NCBI GenBank assembly: GCA_029783825.1
Contig: JAREIK010000502.1
Span: 21,014 to 85,013 of the forward strand
Length of the DNA stretch: 64,000 nucleotides
Direction: 5' to 3'
DNA from: Sapria himalayana
Lineage: Eukaryota > Streptophyta > Magnoliopsida > Malpighiales > Rafflesiaceae
Shown: positions 28,130 through 41,014 of the stretch, piece after piece
Position numbering within the stretch: position 1 is the first letter of the stretch
Layout: every line of letters starts with the position of its first letter
Program-made: the position numbers and the translations under genes
The notes under the pieces: model-generated
Told to the model about the DNA's origin: nothing
What the model saw: the letters and a program-made list of their open reading frames with translations, nothing else
Database searches by the model: none

Positions 28130-28270
28130 TACATAAACACTTACACACACTATCACACACTATCACACACTTGCGCACACACTATCACACACTTGCACAC
28201 ACATTGTCACCCACTTGCACATGAATATGTACATATGCGCATGAAATTGCACACATTGTTACACTTTACA
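28130..28270. repeat. CA-rich minisatellite
   Basis: Irregular repeats of CACACACTATCACACACTTG with a unit of about 11-22 bp. Non-coding. Confidence 0.85.
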
Positions 28271-30414
28271 CTTTGCACCATCTACATTGATGTAGTTGGC
28301 ATTGACGTACATCTCATGCAATGGCCATGCGATGGATAGATGGGAAACACACATTATGTGTGCCTTCTTTGGAAAGAGGTAGTGTACACGCATGCAATGT
28401 TACGCACAGTGCATCTGTGATTGTGATGTTACTATCTACATGCACTTCTCTCTCTACAAAATATAGTATTTGTGCTCTTAAAGGTACTAGCTCTAATAAC
28501 ATGCTGAGAATAAATTCAAAATATCAATACTACCCATGAAAAATAATGTACAATGTTGTATCCTTATATAATGGGCAATATGAATTAGGACAGCTGATAT
28601 GTCGAGTATTCTCAAATGTAATAAAATAAACAACAAATAAAAAAAATTGCAAAACTATAAACAAATGGAAACTATAATAACTATTAAAATAATATATATT
28701 AAATAAATAATGTTGATTTTGATTATTTTTTAGATATTTGCTCATGTCTGGTATTAGATCTCTCTTTGAAATATTTAGTAAAATATTTTTTTTGTCCGTC
28801 GGATCTGTGTGAGCAAATATTCATTCGATCTGATACATTTAGAAGAAAAATGAAAGCTCACTAGAGATAAAATTAGAAAGAAGTTAGGATATTTTATCAT
28901 ATTGATTGATAATTATATAGGTTTTACTTGATTTTTTTTAATTTTAAATTACATTTTTTTATTTTAAATTATATTTTTTTTATTTTCAGTCATTTCATAA
29001 AAAGATATAAAACCATCTTAATGAAAATATTAAAAAATAGTATAAGTAATAATGTATCAGATAGTTTTCATACTTTATGTATGAATCTTGAGGTTATATA
29101 CCAGACTTCATGTACAGACACATCATCATGGAATGATATTTTAAAAAGGATGAATAGATATTTGATTGAGACAACTCAGATTTTTTAATCGAAGTATTTT
29201 GAAATAGTCTTTCGCAAATATATTAATCAAATCTATTTTATCAATTGAATATTTTTTTATCATTTCTTATTATATAATTTTTTTTAATCATTTATTTTGG
29301 AAAAAGAAGTTATTTAATATCTTTCAGTGTATTTTGGTGTGTTTGTTTTGTTCATCATTTTTTTCTATGACAATATAAGGTAATACCTAGTACTTTGAGA
29401 TTTAATTTTCTTGGTTAATCTATTATCTAAAAAGTATGCTAGTAATTTTAACCAGAATCTAATTGAGTATTAGTAAATATTGATATTTTTTTAAAGTTGA
29501 CTCATTTTTAAACAAGCCTAGAACAAGAGTCCAAATAATATATGTGAGTAAATTAATTTTTAGTCTTTCCTGAGCCTCCAATGAGGTGGGATGATCACTC
29601 ATCGATTACAATTGAATTTGGTTCACTTAATGATAATATTTATATGAAATCATCATATTGACCAATAAGTATAGATCAAGTTAACTCTAGAGAGAGTGAA
29701 GTTTCACAAGAAAATAAATATCTCTTGAGTCCATACAACTTGGCAATCCTCGGGTCTACTTTAATTCTGGATCATGATGATTTAGAGACTACAAGACTTT
29801 ATTGTACAAAACATAGAGTTTGTATTGAGAATGGACATGCATAGCATGTTCAGAGCATCTAAAAGTCTCCCATGTAGCCATGTGTTCTGATCATCAATTC
29901 CTATGATATTAGTCTTCTAATCACTTTTTAAAATAAAATGAAGATTTCTACCCAGCATCATATTGTATAGGTATTTTTGTACTGTGATACTCTTGTCTCA
30001 TTCTCAAATATTATCTCATTTAAGATGATATCATATATTATGATTGCCTCTCTAAGATATGCCATAGGTGGGTGTTCATTATGAAAACATATCTAGATGA
30101 TGATAATTTATCATAAGATAAGATGTATTGTCAGCAGGATTACTCATATATTTTATATTGATTATTAAAATATTTTTTCCTAAACTTGATAAAATAGTCA
30201 TCATAAAGATTTTTATTTCATTAGTGGCCTCCCACAGTTAGAAATAATCTTCATAGAGATATCCAACAGGCCATGCCAAGTGGAATGTCATATTTTAGGC
30301 TTAGTCTTTCCATTGTGTCATGCCTAGCATTACATGGCTCTGAAAATGGAAACCTGGTATGGCTTGTCGGCTGCCAGGAACATGTTAGGCCAAACCTTGA
30401 CATGCTTGCACACA

Positions 30415-31255
30415 ATTCATGTAGCTAACATAAATTCATTCCAATCCAGCATGTATTCATTTTAGGCTAGCATGCCTACATGAATTCATTCCAGACTAGT
30501 AGGGGTTCATTATAGGCTAGCTTGATTCATTTTGAGTCGGCCCAGGTTCATTCTAGACTAGCCCAAGTTCATTCTAGCCTAGCTTGGAATAAGGGCGTCA
30601 AATGAATCGGGCAGCCCGGGCATGTCCTAGATCAGTAGTGCCTGGCCCATAATGCCACAATCTAGAACTGTGCCTCGGGCCGAGCACCCCTAGGCATGGT
30701 TTATGGCCTACTGGGCCAGCATGAGTCGTGCCTCATGTCAGTGCCAATGCATGGTAAACCTCTATGGGCAATTTTATTATTTTTTTTTTAAATTTGACCG
30801 CCCCATCACGGGCCGGTCTATTTTTTAAAAAACATTCGGTTACATGATTAATTTTTTTCTGGTTTTCCTATCTGTCATTCGGCATCATGAGCACGACCAT
30901 TCACTTTGTCGTGCCTATCAGGCTGCTATGCCTGGCATGGAATGGGATTTTAACCATGCCGTGCATGGCATGGCCGTGCAAAGAAAAAGTGGGTCATGCC
31001 TACACGACATGGCCCACTTCACACCTCTAGCTCGGATTCATTCCAAGCTAGCTTGGATTCATTCTAGGCCAGCTAGACATCATTCTAGGATAGCACGAGT
31101 TCATTCTAGGCTAGCTCAGCTTCATTTTAGGCTAACTTGGATTCATTCCATGCTAGAGTTCCATGCTAGCCTAGATTTGTTCCATGCTTGCTTGCATTCT
31201 TTCCAAGCAAACTTTGGTTTATTCCAGGATAGCCTGCATTCAATTCAAACAAGAG
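30415..31255. repeat. 21-bp minisatellite split by a small hAT element
   Basis: Units of about 21 bp with the approximate consensus ATTCATTCTAGGCTAGCTTGG lie on both sides of the insertion at 30590-31029. Clear 21-mers start near 30551, 31038, 31059, 31080 and 31101. Because 21 is divisible by 3, the right half stays open and encodes a seven-residue repeat (around HSRLA). Confidence 0.85.
30590..31029. mobile_element. Non-autonomous hAT element (440 bp)
   Basis: Left end TAAGGGCGTCAAATGAATCG; right end, read inward on minus, TAGAGGTGTGAAGTGGGCC. Both resemble the larger hAT at 58388-61871. The flanking octamers GCTTGGAA and GCTCGGAT match at 6 of 8 positions, consistent with a decayed 8-bp target duplication. 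The interior is GC-rich and has no transposase. It lies inside the 21-bp minisatellite. Confidence 0.7.
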
Positions 31256-31269
31256 GTCTTAAATAGGTC

Positions 31270-32934
31270 ATCACATGTTGGCATTACTTATTTTTTCACA
31301 ACATAGCATGGTGGCGTTGTCCACCAGCCCAGCAAGGCACAGTGAGCACAGCAAAGTGCACTGCCATGCCTGACTGTGTTGAACGGCAATGATGCACAAA
31401 AGACAGAAGATTTTAAAGTTTTAAATAATCTAATTTTTTTTATTTTGAATTTTAATTAACTTGTGATTTTAAAATTATTAATATTTTGAAATTTTTGCAT
31501 TAGTTTATTCATTGTTATTCTAAATAATAAAAGTTAAATCGTGATTACTTTCTAGTTAGGAGATAAAATCATAATTTTTTTTAGATTCAATAATTTTGGA
31601 TGTAGAAGAGAGAGATTAGAAAGAGAGAGAGAATGAAGTTTAAAATACATTTAATCACTCGATATGATATATTTTCCAAAAAGAAGAAGAGGTCTTTGTG
31701 ATAATCATCATCACGTGTTTCAGGCCGTTAGATTGGAATTTTTCTGTCCCTGTGGACTTCTTTGATTCATTGCCCACAGGTTCCCACAGATGATAGATTA
31801 GACATTGTTAGCACTTAGCACTTAGCATGGTGATTGTAACATGTGTAATAACTTTAAGTGATTTGATTTTTCAACTATATGTTATAATTGTCACCATTGA
31901 TATTAATGTGTTCCATAAACTTAAATGATATTAGATTATCTTTGTTACATTGCAACAGTTTTTTTTTGCTTTTTTTATATTTTCTTGTTCTTCTAAAACT
32001 TCTCCCTCAATTCTTCCTCAACAAAAACATTGAAAAAGTGCTATTAAAAAATTAGGTTCTTTTTATGTCATTTTTTTTACTAAAAGAACAAGAAAACAAT
32101 CCATCACATACACTTGTGGTGTATGTATGTTTGTGTGTGTGTGTGTGTGTGTGTGTGCATGTGTTTCTTATGAAAGTTTTGAAACTTGAAAATAAAACTC
32201 AATTCACTTAGGTAGATGTTTTGATGGAAAGAAATATGGATATATATATATATATGCTTACTTACATGCATGCATATTGTGTGTGTGTGTGTGTGTGTGT
32301 GTGATTCTCATAGATTTAAGGAGTAATTATGTGTAAATATGAATATAAAGTGCATATACATTTTGTAAGAGTTGTGTTTTACAAATAGAATATTTTTTAA
32401 TATATATATATCAAGTGAAAATGTTAACAAATCATTTGGGTAATAATAAATGGGAAAATTATACTTGATTTAGGAAAATAAATAATTAATGTTTAGTGGT
32501 ACTAATTATACCAATTTATTTTTGTCCCACTCAAACCTAGCTCATCTTATCTTTTGGGTCATTTATAAATTTTGAGGGTCAGGGGTTTTAGAAGGTAAGA
32601 TACTCGTACTAACAATATTGTGTCACAACTAATAAAAAAAAAAGTATGTTTATGTATCCCAAATAGAAATTATATTTGTTTTTTTAATTAAAAAAATTAA
32701 TATTTCTTACAACAAATTGAAAAAATAATAATATCTCGGTGTATTGAAAATAATCAACCTGATTCTATCATTTATCATTATATGTATGTATGTATGTATC
32801 TAAAAAAATCGGTAACCCTCTTTTAAAAAAATATATAAAAGAAAGACTATGGGTAATGGGTTAGATTAGATAAGAATCCAACTTGCTTTTTATAAAAATC
32901 AAAAATATTTTATAATTTATATTTCTTATTTTTA

Positions 32935-32965
<31 letters not shown>

Positions 32966-34150
32966 ATGTATGTTCTATATATATATTGTTTATATACAAT
33001 ATATATGTGGTAAGTATATGTATATATATATACACTATGGGTCAGATTAAATAGGAATCCAACTTGCATTTTTTATAAAAATCAAAAATATTATTTAATT
33101 TTTATTTTCTTATTTTTATATTATACATATAAATAAATCATATATATACGATATATACAATATACATACATACATACATACTTATATATATATATATATA
33201 TTGTGTGCATGTGTATATCTATATATATTGTGTTTGTGTGTGCATATTTATATATATATATAATTTATATATACATATATATATACAATAGATCTATATG
33301 CATACAGTGTGTGTGTATGAACAATATATATCAAAAAAATAAAAACCATCCAGAAACGAAGTAATAGGGCATACTTTTCTTTTGATACCCGACTAGAGTT
33401 CTTCAAACTGATGAAAAAGATGGAGATGGAATCACATGCACTAGCATGGAAAGATTAGTGCGCATAGTTTTGTGTTGCATATGATTATTGCTGAGCAATC
33501 ACATGAGTTCTATGTGAATTGCATTACATGATCAGAATCAAATTAATGGAATGACTTACCGGTAAAAGATGACTACATTCTGATAAATCTCTTTCTGATC
33601 GGCATCACAACCATGCACGTTGCGGAGAGAGAAGTTTTGTCTTCCAGAGGCCCCCTCAAGAATCGAAGCCAGTTGGAGTTGTGGTGAGGGTTTATAGATA
33701 AGGTGAGATAAACTACAGAAGCAAACACCGAGCCTCTTGGAGATGCTCTTAAGCGCATGTTAGAGTTGAAATTTATATATTTGTAAACTTCATTTTTTTA
33801 TACATATATGTATAAAATATGAACTATATATAACTAAATAAACAATAAATAATTATATTTACATAAAGACTCATTTTTCAATTCATTTATTTATACATAT
33901 ATGTTAAAGTTGAATTGATGATAAATCTCTTTCTGATATATTTTCAAAGATTTACATATATTTACATAAAGTCTCATTTTTTTCAATTCATTTTTTTATA
34001 CATAAAGATTCATTTTTCAATTAATTTTAGGATTTACATATAGTTATATATTTTTATACATCTATATTTATTACATATATATAGATTTACATATATGTAT
34101 AGATAGCTAAATAAATAATAAATAATTATAATACATAAAGACTCATTTTT
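31270..34150. other. AT-rich stretch with microsatellites, no gene recognised
   Basis: (GT)n at 32132-32157 and 32277-32303, TATG repeats near 32783-32798 and 32941-32975, and several short (TA)n runs. A pair of similar segments (about 32840-32945 and 33030-33120) shares GGGT.AGATTA.ATA.GAATCC. A 61-codon minus frame at 33758-33573 has no recognisable motif; its start contains GAGCATCTCCAAGAGGCTC, a word type often seen at ends of small plant transposons. Confidence 0.6.
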
Positions 34151-34179
34151 TTATTTATTATCAAAATATTTTCAACAAA

Positions 34180-35280
34180 GTTCATGTGTGTGTAGTAAGG
34201 TACACATGAAAAACAAACACCATACAATTTTTTATTATAAAATTAATTAAACAATAAATATATAAACAACTTCAAAAAATAGATGTTTATCTTTATAACT
34301 AGAAAAAAAATCAAATGGCTACAAAATTTACAAACTTCATATAGCAAGACACACAATAAAAGATGATTGGTCTTCAAGCCACAATCCTAAGTGTTATAAA
34401 ACACTCTCTATGTTAAAAAATATATCAATATATATATTTTATTGTTATAAATTTTTAAGAATTTATATTAATTTTTATAAAGATAATATGAAATAATTTT
34501 AAAGGCATAAAATTTCATATTATTTGATATCATTTATAATTTTAAAATTTTAAAAATTACTTAAAGTGAGAAGATAATTAAAAAAAGTTATATTTTTTAT
34601 TTTAATAAAGACTAAATAATAAAAGCTAATAGTAAAAATATTACTCAATTATTTAATTCTTATAAATTTTAGTAGGGGAAAACATGTATGTATTTATTTT
34701 TAAATATTAATAATTTTCTTTTAAATTTAATAAAAAAATTTAAATTTTTATTATAATTAAATATTTTCAAATTTTGTATTAATTATTTTTTAAAAAGTTT
34801 CCTATAATCATAAAATTTTTTTATACATTATAATAATATTAATATTTACTAGTTTATTCGTTAATTCAAATATTTTTGAATATATTTTTTATTTTATCAT
34901 ACAATGAATTATTTTACATTTATATTAGTATAAATTTTAATGTATGTTAATTTAATTTGTAAAATATTGATAAAAATTAGTATTCTTATTGAATTAATTA
35001 TTTAATGTTACTTTAATACAAAGTATAAAGTTTCTTAATTAAACATTTTAGAAAAATTTTTTGTATAATTTTTTAAAAAATTAATACATCGTAAAAATAG
35101 TAATTGTCGTCCTTATTAATATAATTGTTTTTTGTATTTTTATATATTTTAAATTATTTATTTATAATATCCTTTTTTATAATTTTACGAGGAGAATGTT
35201 TCTTTCAAGGACCACTCATCTATAGACCATTAACATAAATATAATAAACAAAATTAAATAAAATATTAAAACTAATAATA
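34180..35280 (-). other. AT-rich 5' zone of element X, inverted homologue of Z
   Basis: Matches 48690-49640 of element Z in inverted orientation. Examples are CTCATCTATAGAC at 35208, found as its near complement at 48738-48750, and GTAGTAAGGTACA near 34190 against TGTACCTTGCTAC near 49634. It is non-coding and part of the 5' half of the family. Confidence 0.8.
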
Positions 35281-35289
35281 AATTAAAAA

Positions 35290-36140
35290 AAATAAATAAT
35301 TAAGTATTGTCTCGTAAATTTCATCACTAAATTCGTCCATATGTCTAGGATTTAATTAGAAACAGAAGTTCCGTCTCTAAATTTGTCGCTATATTCTGGA
35401 TTTAATTATATAGAGAAGTTTCGTCACTAAATCCATCGATATATTCTAGATTTAATTAGCTGGGGAAGTTCCGTCACTAAAATTCATCGATATATTTAGG
35501 ATAGAATTGGCTAGGGAAATTCTGTCGCTAAAATCAGTCACTATATTCAGTATGTAATTATCTAGAGAAATTATGTCGCTAAATCTTTTGCTATATTTGG
35601 GGATGTAATTAGCTAGTGAAATTACATCGATAAAATCCATCGCTATGGTCCAGAAGTAATTAGTTAGGGAATTACTTCACTGAAATCTGTCGCTATGTTC
35701 CGGATGTAATTAGATATGAAAATTCCATTGCTAAATCCGTCGCTAAATTCCATATTTTATTAGCTAGAAAAATTCCATCACTATATTCAGGATTTTATTA
35801 GCTAGGAAAATTTCGTCGCTAAATCTATTGCTTAATTCCCTGTTTTTCAAGAGTGAAATTTATGAAAAATATTTCATCATTAATCCATCACTAATCATTT
35901 GCTAAATTCCCCACTTTTATTGAGTAGATTTTATGAAAATATTCTATTGCTAATCCATCGCTAATCCATTGCTAAATTCCCAGCTTTTCTTGAGCGGAAT
36001 TTACAAAAAATATTTCATCGCTAATCTGTTGCAAATTTTTAATTCAATGAAAAATCATAAATCCCTTGCTATTCCCTAGGTAATCCCTCCCAATTTGGCT
36101 AGGGATTGATCCCTAGCTAAAATTTTCTAGCTAAATGAAC
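35290..36140 (-). repeat. 5' subterminal repeats of element X
   Basis: About 850 bp of degenerate units containing TTCCGTCGCTAAATCC, TTAGCTAGG and related words (TTTAGCGACGGA on minus), spaced about 60 bp. Such arrays next to CACTA ends are binding sites for TnpA in the maize En/Spm system; that role here is inferred from family knowledge. Confidence 0.88.
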
Positions 36141-36154
36141 ATTTTCTTGTAGTG
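36141..36154 (-). repeat. CACTA 5' terminal inverted repeat of X
   Basis: ATTTTCTTGTAGTG on + is the exact complement of CACTACAAGAAAAT at 47574. It marks the right border of element X. About 45 bp of non-repeat sequence follow before GATA repeat resumes. Confidence 0.92.
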
Positions 36155-36199
36155 TTACATCTACATGAACATGAACAAAAATATTATTATATAGATTAA

Positions 36200-37001
36200 A
36201 AATCGATAGATATATAGATATAACAATATATTGACAGATAGATAGACATTTAGATAGTTATATTGATATATTGAAAAAAAATATATAGATAGTTAGATAT
36301 AAAGAAAAATAGATAGACATATAGATATATAGATAAAAAGATAGATAGAAAGATAATAGATGGATAGATAGATAGATAGAAACATAGATATCCATATAGA
36401 TAGATAGATAAAAAGATAGACTGATAGATAGACATACAGATAGATAGATAGACATATAAATTGATAGTTGATAGAAAGATACATAGACATATAGATAGAT
36501 ATTAAGATAGACAGAAATATATACAAATAGATACACACATATATAGATAGAGAGATAGATAGATAGATTGAAAGGTAGATTGACAGATAGATAGATAGAA
36601 AAATATATAAAAAGATAGAGAAAAACATAGATCAATAGATAGATAGACAATTATATAGACAGATAGATTGACAGATTGATAGACAGATAAATAGAAAGAT
36701 AGATAAATAGATAATAGATAGATAGATAGACAGACAAGTAGATATGGAGATAGAAAGATTGATAGATAGATATATAGATAGATAGATAGATAGAAAAATA
36801 GTTTGACAAATAGAAAGACAAATAGACAGATAGACAAATAGACACATAAATAGATAGAAAGATAGATAAACATTTATATAGACAGACACACAGAATGATA
36901 GATAAAAAGTTTGATACACATACTGATAAACAAGTAGATAGATAAATTAATAGTGAGACAGATAGACAGACAGATAGATAGATATACATATAGATAGATA
37001 G

Positions 37002-37040
<39 letters not shown>

Positions 37041-38187
37041 TAGATAGATAGATAGATAGATAGATAAAATGATATTAAGATTGATAAACATATTGATAGA
37101 ATGATTGATTAATAAATTGATAGATATAATGATATACTTAATGATAGATTGATAGATAGAAAGATAGATGGATATATAGATAGATAAATAGATAGAAAGT
37201 TAGATAGAAAGTTAGATAGACAGATATATAGATAGACAAATAGAAAGAAAGAAATAAATATAGTTAGATAGATAGAGATATAGATATATAGATAGATAGA
37301 TATACATATAGTTAGATAGATTGATAGACATTTTGATAGATATATAGACATATTGAAAAAAAGATCGATATAAAGATTAATAGACGGATTGTTAGAAAGA
37401 TTGATAGATAGATTTATAGATAGATAGATAGTTAGATAGATAGATAGATGATAGATAAATAGATAGATAGAAAAATAGATAGACCGATAGATAGATAGAT
37501 AAATTATTTTTCAAATAGATAGATAGACAGATAGCTAGATAGATAAACAAAAAGATAGATAGATAGGTAAATAGATTGATATACATATAGATAGTTAGAT
37601 TAATATGTTGATAGAAAGATAGATAAATAGATAGATAGATAAACAAGTAGATAGATAGTAGACAAAAAAGATAGATAAATAGATAAAAATAAAGATAATC
37701 AAATAGATTGTTAGATAGATAGATTAATACAAAGATAGATAGACATATAGATAGAAAAATATATAGATAGATAGAGTCACAAATAGATATATAGATAGAT
37801 TGATAAATAGACAGACAAATAGATATATAGAAAAATAGACAAATAGACAGATAGATAGAATAGACAAATAGAAAAAAAAGTAGATAGACAGATAGATAGA
37901 CAAATAGATAGATTAATTGATAGACAGAAAGATATATAGACAGATAGATAGACAAATAGATGATCTATTTGTCTATTAAGATATACAGGCAGGTAGACAA
38001 GTAGGAAGATAGTAAGGCAGGTAGAGAGATAGACACACAAACACACAGATAGATAGACATGTAGATTGATAGTTAGAAAGTCAAACAAATAAATAAAAAT
38101 ATAGATAGATAGGCAAAAAAAAAGAAAAATAGACAATTAGATAGATAGTTTAATAGACAAATTGATAGATAGGTTGTTAGAAAGATA

Positions 38188-38218
<31 letters not shown>

Positions 38219-38448
38219 AGTTAAATATATATGCACACAGATAGATATAATAAGTCAGTCAAGCAGGTAGATAGATAGATATACAAACATACAGATATAC
38301 AGACATGTAGATAGATAGTCAGAAACTCAAGCAAACAAATTGAAAGATAGATAGACAGACAACAAAAGACAAATAGACATATAAATAGGCAGTTTGATAG
38401 ACATTGATAAACAGTTTGATAGAGAGATTAATTGAAAGATTGATAGAC
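36200..38448. repeat. Imperfect GATA tetranucleotide array, block D
   Basis: About 2.25 kb with GATA on +, lying between the 5' terminus of X and the 3' terminus of Y. It has the same orientation as block C, so X looks inserted into one continuous GATA tract. (AT)n at about 37006-37035. No gene. Confidence 0.96.
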
Positions 38449-38770
38449 CACTATAATAAAAATCCCAAAGAGCTTGGGAATTTTCCTTAGCACAATGGGC
38501 TATTTTTATCGCTAAAGTGGATATAATGATGGAATAATAATGGAACCTTTCCCAAGCTAAAGTGCTCGTTGCTAAAAAATAATGAGGGAAAGAATCCCTA
38601 GCTAAAAAATTTTAGCAACGGAAAATACCCTAGCTAAATTAATAATTTCCCTATCTAATTTTTACATGAATTTGAAGCTTTAGAAAATTTCCTAACTAAT
38701 TTAGCAAAAGAAAAATTCCAAGCTAAATTACCAAGGGAAAATTCCCTAGTTATTTTTATTCAAAAAACTA
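38449..38770 (-). repeat. 3' terminus and subterminal repeats of Y
   Basis: Begins CACTATAATAAAAATCCC, an imperfect partner of the 5' terminus (both fit CACTA.AA.AAAA). Subterminal words are CCCTAGCTAAA, TTAGCAACGGAAAA and GGGAAAATTCCCTAG. The inverted counterpart is at 63831-64000 in Z. Confidence 0.88.
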
Positions 38771-38779
38771 ATTTCACTA

Positions 38780-39230
38780 TTTTATTTTTTTTTCAAAAAA
38801 TTTAATTAAATAATTTCATGTTTTTATATTAAATTGAGTAATAATAAAACCTATAAATGATAATTTATAATTAACAAAAATTAAAATCAGTTAATATATT
38901 ATTCTAATACAATATTTTGCATAGTTAAAATAAAAATATAACAAAATTTAATTATATCTTATTTATCAATGTATCTAATGATAGTGTATAAAGTTTAATC
39001 TATCCATGAAATTGACATTGCTTTCTCTCCCCCAGCTATTCATGTCATCATCTTTATGTTCCGACAAAGCTATCCTAGTTGTGGTACATCATGTCTAGTG
39101 AAAAATCCCTTCACTCCTACAAGCTTCATATGGGGAACATTGCAGTATCATATCTGTATGAAATTTAAACTAGTCAATCAAATCAAAATAAATAAATAAA
39201 TAAAGTTATGTTTAGATAAATATATCATAT
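38780..39230 (-). repeat. Conserved 3' cassette block, Y copy 1
   Basis: Homologous to 40140-40450 in the same element and to 23700-24185 (X), 62360-62760 and 63376-63830 (Z, inverted). Landmarks are ATCAATGTATCTAATGA, AAAAATCCCTTCACTCCTAC and AGTATCATATCTGTATGAAA. Confidence 0.88.
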
Positions 39231-39231
39231 T

Positions 39232-39676
39232 GTAGTATATATGTACATTTATATTGTGGTGTATATATACGTATATACTACCATTTCACTTGTTAGATAA
39301 ATTACTACAGTATATTTAAATATATACTATAGTATTATATGTATATTTAAACTGAGTATATATGTACATATATACTGAAGTATTATATGTACATATATAC
39401 TGAGTATATATGCACATATAATATTGTAGAATTATATGTACTTATATACTATAGTATATATGTAGAAATACTCAGTATATATGTACATATATACTATAGT
39501 ATTATACGTACATATATATTCAGTATATACGTATATATATACTCAGTAAATACATACATATGTACTTGGTATATACGTAGATATATACTTAGTATATACA
39601 TATATATATACTCAATATATATTACATATGTATTATAGTATATATGTAAGTATATACTAAAATATTATATGTATAT
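39232..39676. repeat. Palindrome-rich array, Y array 1
   Basis: Dense GTACATATATACT, AGTATATATGTAC and TATATACTATAGTATATA words, many of them perfect palindromes. It ends at the exit sequence ATAATCACATAGCCTCAGAT. Confidence 0.92.
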
Positions 39677-39839
39677 ATGTATAATCACATAGCCTCAGAT
39701 GACACAAAACTACAACAAATTAGTATTACCCCATTTATACTTCACAAAGATGGCACAAAACTTCACTATCAATATAAATAAGAAATGCAAAGATTATTTA
39801 AATATTGAAAAATATCTATAAAAACTCTTAGAGGAATAC

Positions 39840-39968
39840 CTGGAAGACAAGCCACGAGCCAGGCTTGGTGCATCAAAGTTTGCATCTTGCCTCCCCGTAA
39901 CCAGAATTCTCTTCCAGTCCCAAGGTCTATAAGTGTGTTGCTTTGCCCTCAATGACGAAGCTGACAAT
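39840..39968 (-). pseudogene. Candidate captured exon, unidentified gene
   Basis: A 129-bp minus-strand segment stays open for 42 codons and is bounded by good splice-like signals: acceptor TTCTTTTGTTAG before it and donor GTATTCC after it (CCAG/GTATTCC). The peptide contains RAKQHTYRPWDWKRILVTGR and DANFDAPSLARGLSSR. GC content and protein-like composition stand out from the surrounding AT-rich DNA. It sits in a cassette slot of element Y, between a conserved block and array 1, in sense with TnpA. I do not recognise the gene. Confidence 0.5.
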
Positions 39969-40139
39969 CTAACAAAAGAACTAACATATGAAATAGAGAT
40001 AGACCGTCAGTAATTGTAACTATTAAAGAAACAATAAGAAACTTGAACATAGAAAAATATAGCACTCTACCATGCTCATGTGCAACACAGGATGATGAAA
40101 ATATTTTTTGCATAATAATTTTGAATAAATACATTTTAC

Positions 40140-40450
40140 GCAACCCTTGTTTTGCATAGTTAAAACAAAAACATAATAAAATTTTATTAAACCTTTTTCA
40201 TCAATGTATCTAATGACATTACATAAAGTATAATCTATCAGTGAAATTGACGTTCCTTTTTCTCTCCCATCTCCTCTAATCACCATATTTCTGCTATGAC
40301 AAAGTTATCCTAGTCGTGGGGCGTCATGTCTTTTGAAAAATCCCTTCACTTCTACAAGCATCGTATAGGGAACATTATAGTATCATATCTGTATGAAAAT
40401 TAGACCAGTCAATCAATTCAAAAAATAAATAAAAAAAGTTCTATTTTGAT
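40140..40450 (-). repeat. Conserved 3' cassette block, Y copy 2
   Basis: Second copy of the block at 38780-39230, sharing CATCAATGTATCTAATGACA, AAAAATCCCTTCACTTCTAC and AGTATCATATCTGTATGAAA. Shows that the 3' cassette is tandemly repeated in Y. Confidence 0.88.
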
Positions 40451-40456
40451 AAATAT

Positions 40457-40832
40457 ATAATACTATAGTATATATGTACATTTATACTATAGTGTATATG
40501 TACATATATACTAGCATTTCACTAGTTACATATATTACTGTAGTATATATGTACATATAATTATGTAGTATTTTTGTACATTTACTATAATATATATGTA
40601 GATATACTAAGTATATAAGTACGTTATACTATAGTATATACGTATGTATATACTACATTATATACGTATGTATATACTGTAGTATATAAGTATGTATATA
40701 TTGTAGTATATAAGTACGTATACACTGTAGTATATAAGTACATATATACTATAGTATATAGGTATGTATATAGTATGTATGAACATATATACACAGTATG
40801 TACGTATAAGAAATATACTAGCATTTCTCTTA
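40457..40832. repeat. Palindrome-rich array, Y array 2
   Basis: Palindromic GTATATAC/GTACATATAC words; the right half is a run of about 25-bp units built on ACTGTAGTATATAAGTA. Confidence 0.9.
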
Positions 40833-41014
40833 TTTGCACATATATGAGGAACCTCTCATTGAACCGAGAAACTATTTCAGAGTGAGTCTCTTTTCTAAAT
40901 CTCTCATTAACATACTAACATGTCCGGAACAACAGAGACATTCTAATTCAATGATCAAAGAATGCACATCATGTTTTTGTGTAAGTAAATAATGAGCAAT
41001 GAAATGTAACTCAA

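Larger units (their letters stand above)
25600..30410. other. AT-rich interior of element X, no recognisable gene
   Basis: About 4.8 kb of AT-rich DNA with only short, unsupported open frames (for example 28321-28539 and 28928-29188). It includes an old duplication (26680-28020) and a CA-rich minisatellite (28130-28270). I could not assign any coding domain on either strand. Confidence 0.6.
22316..36154 (-). mobile_element. CACTA element X, 3'-truncated and without recognisable transposase gene
   Basis: The right border is a CACTA 5' terminus (CACTACAAGAAAAT read on minus, 36154-36141) preceded by TTTAGCGACGGA-like subterminal repeats, so the element runs leftward on the minus strand. It shares with Z, in inverted orientation, the AT-rich zone at 34180-35280. 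It shares with Y and Z the 540-bp repeat, CNG blocks, palindrome arrays and conserved 3' cassette blocks (22318-25065). No tnp2 or TnpA motif was found. The left border is abrupt against GATA repeat in the middle of a CNG block, so the 3' terminus is lost. GATA array in the same orientation lies on both sides. The element has absorbed hAT relics and minisatellites. Confidence 0.75.

Noticed and set aside
30844..31266. 140-codon plus-strand frame with heptad-like repeats
   Set aside because: It starts inside the small hAT and runs into the 21-bp minisatellite; the repeat period explains the peptide.
1..38448. Dozens of open frames of 60-190 codons spelling LSIYLSIY and similar in the GATA/TATC tracts
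   Set aside because: A tetranucleotide repeat gives a four-codon cycle that lacks stops in some frames. There is no domain, no codon bias and the frames overlap each other.
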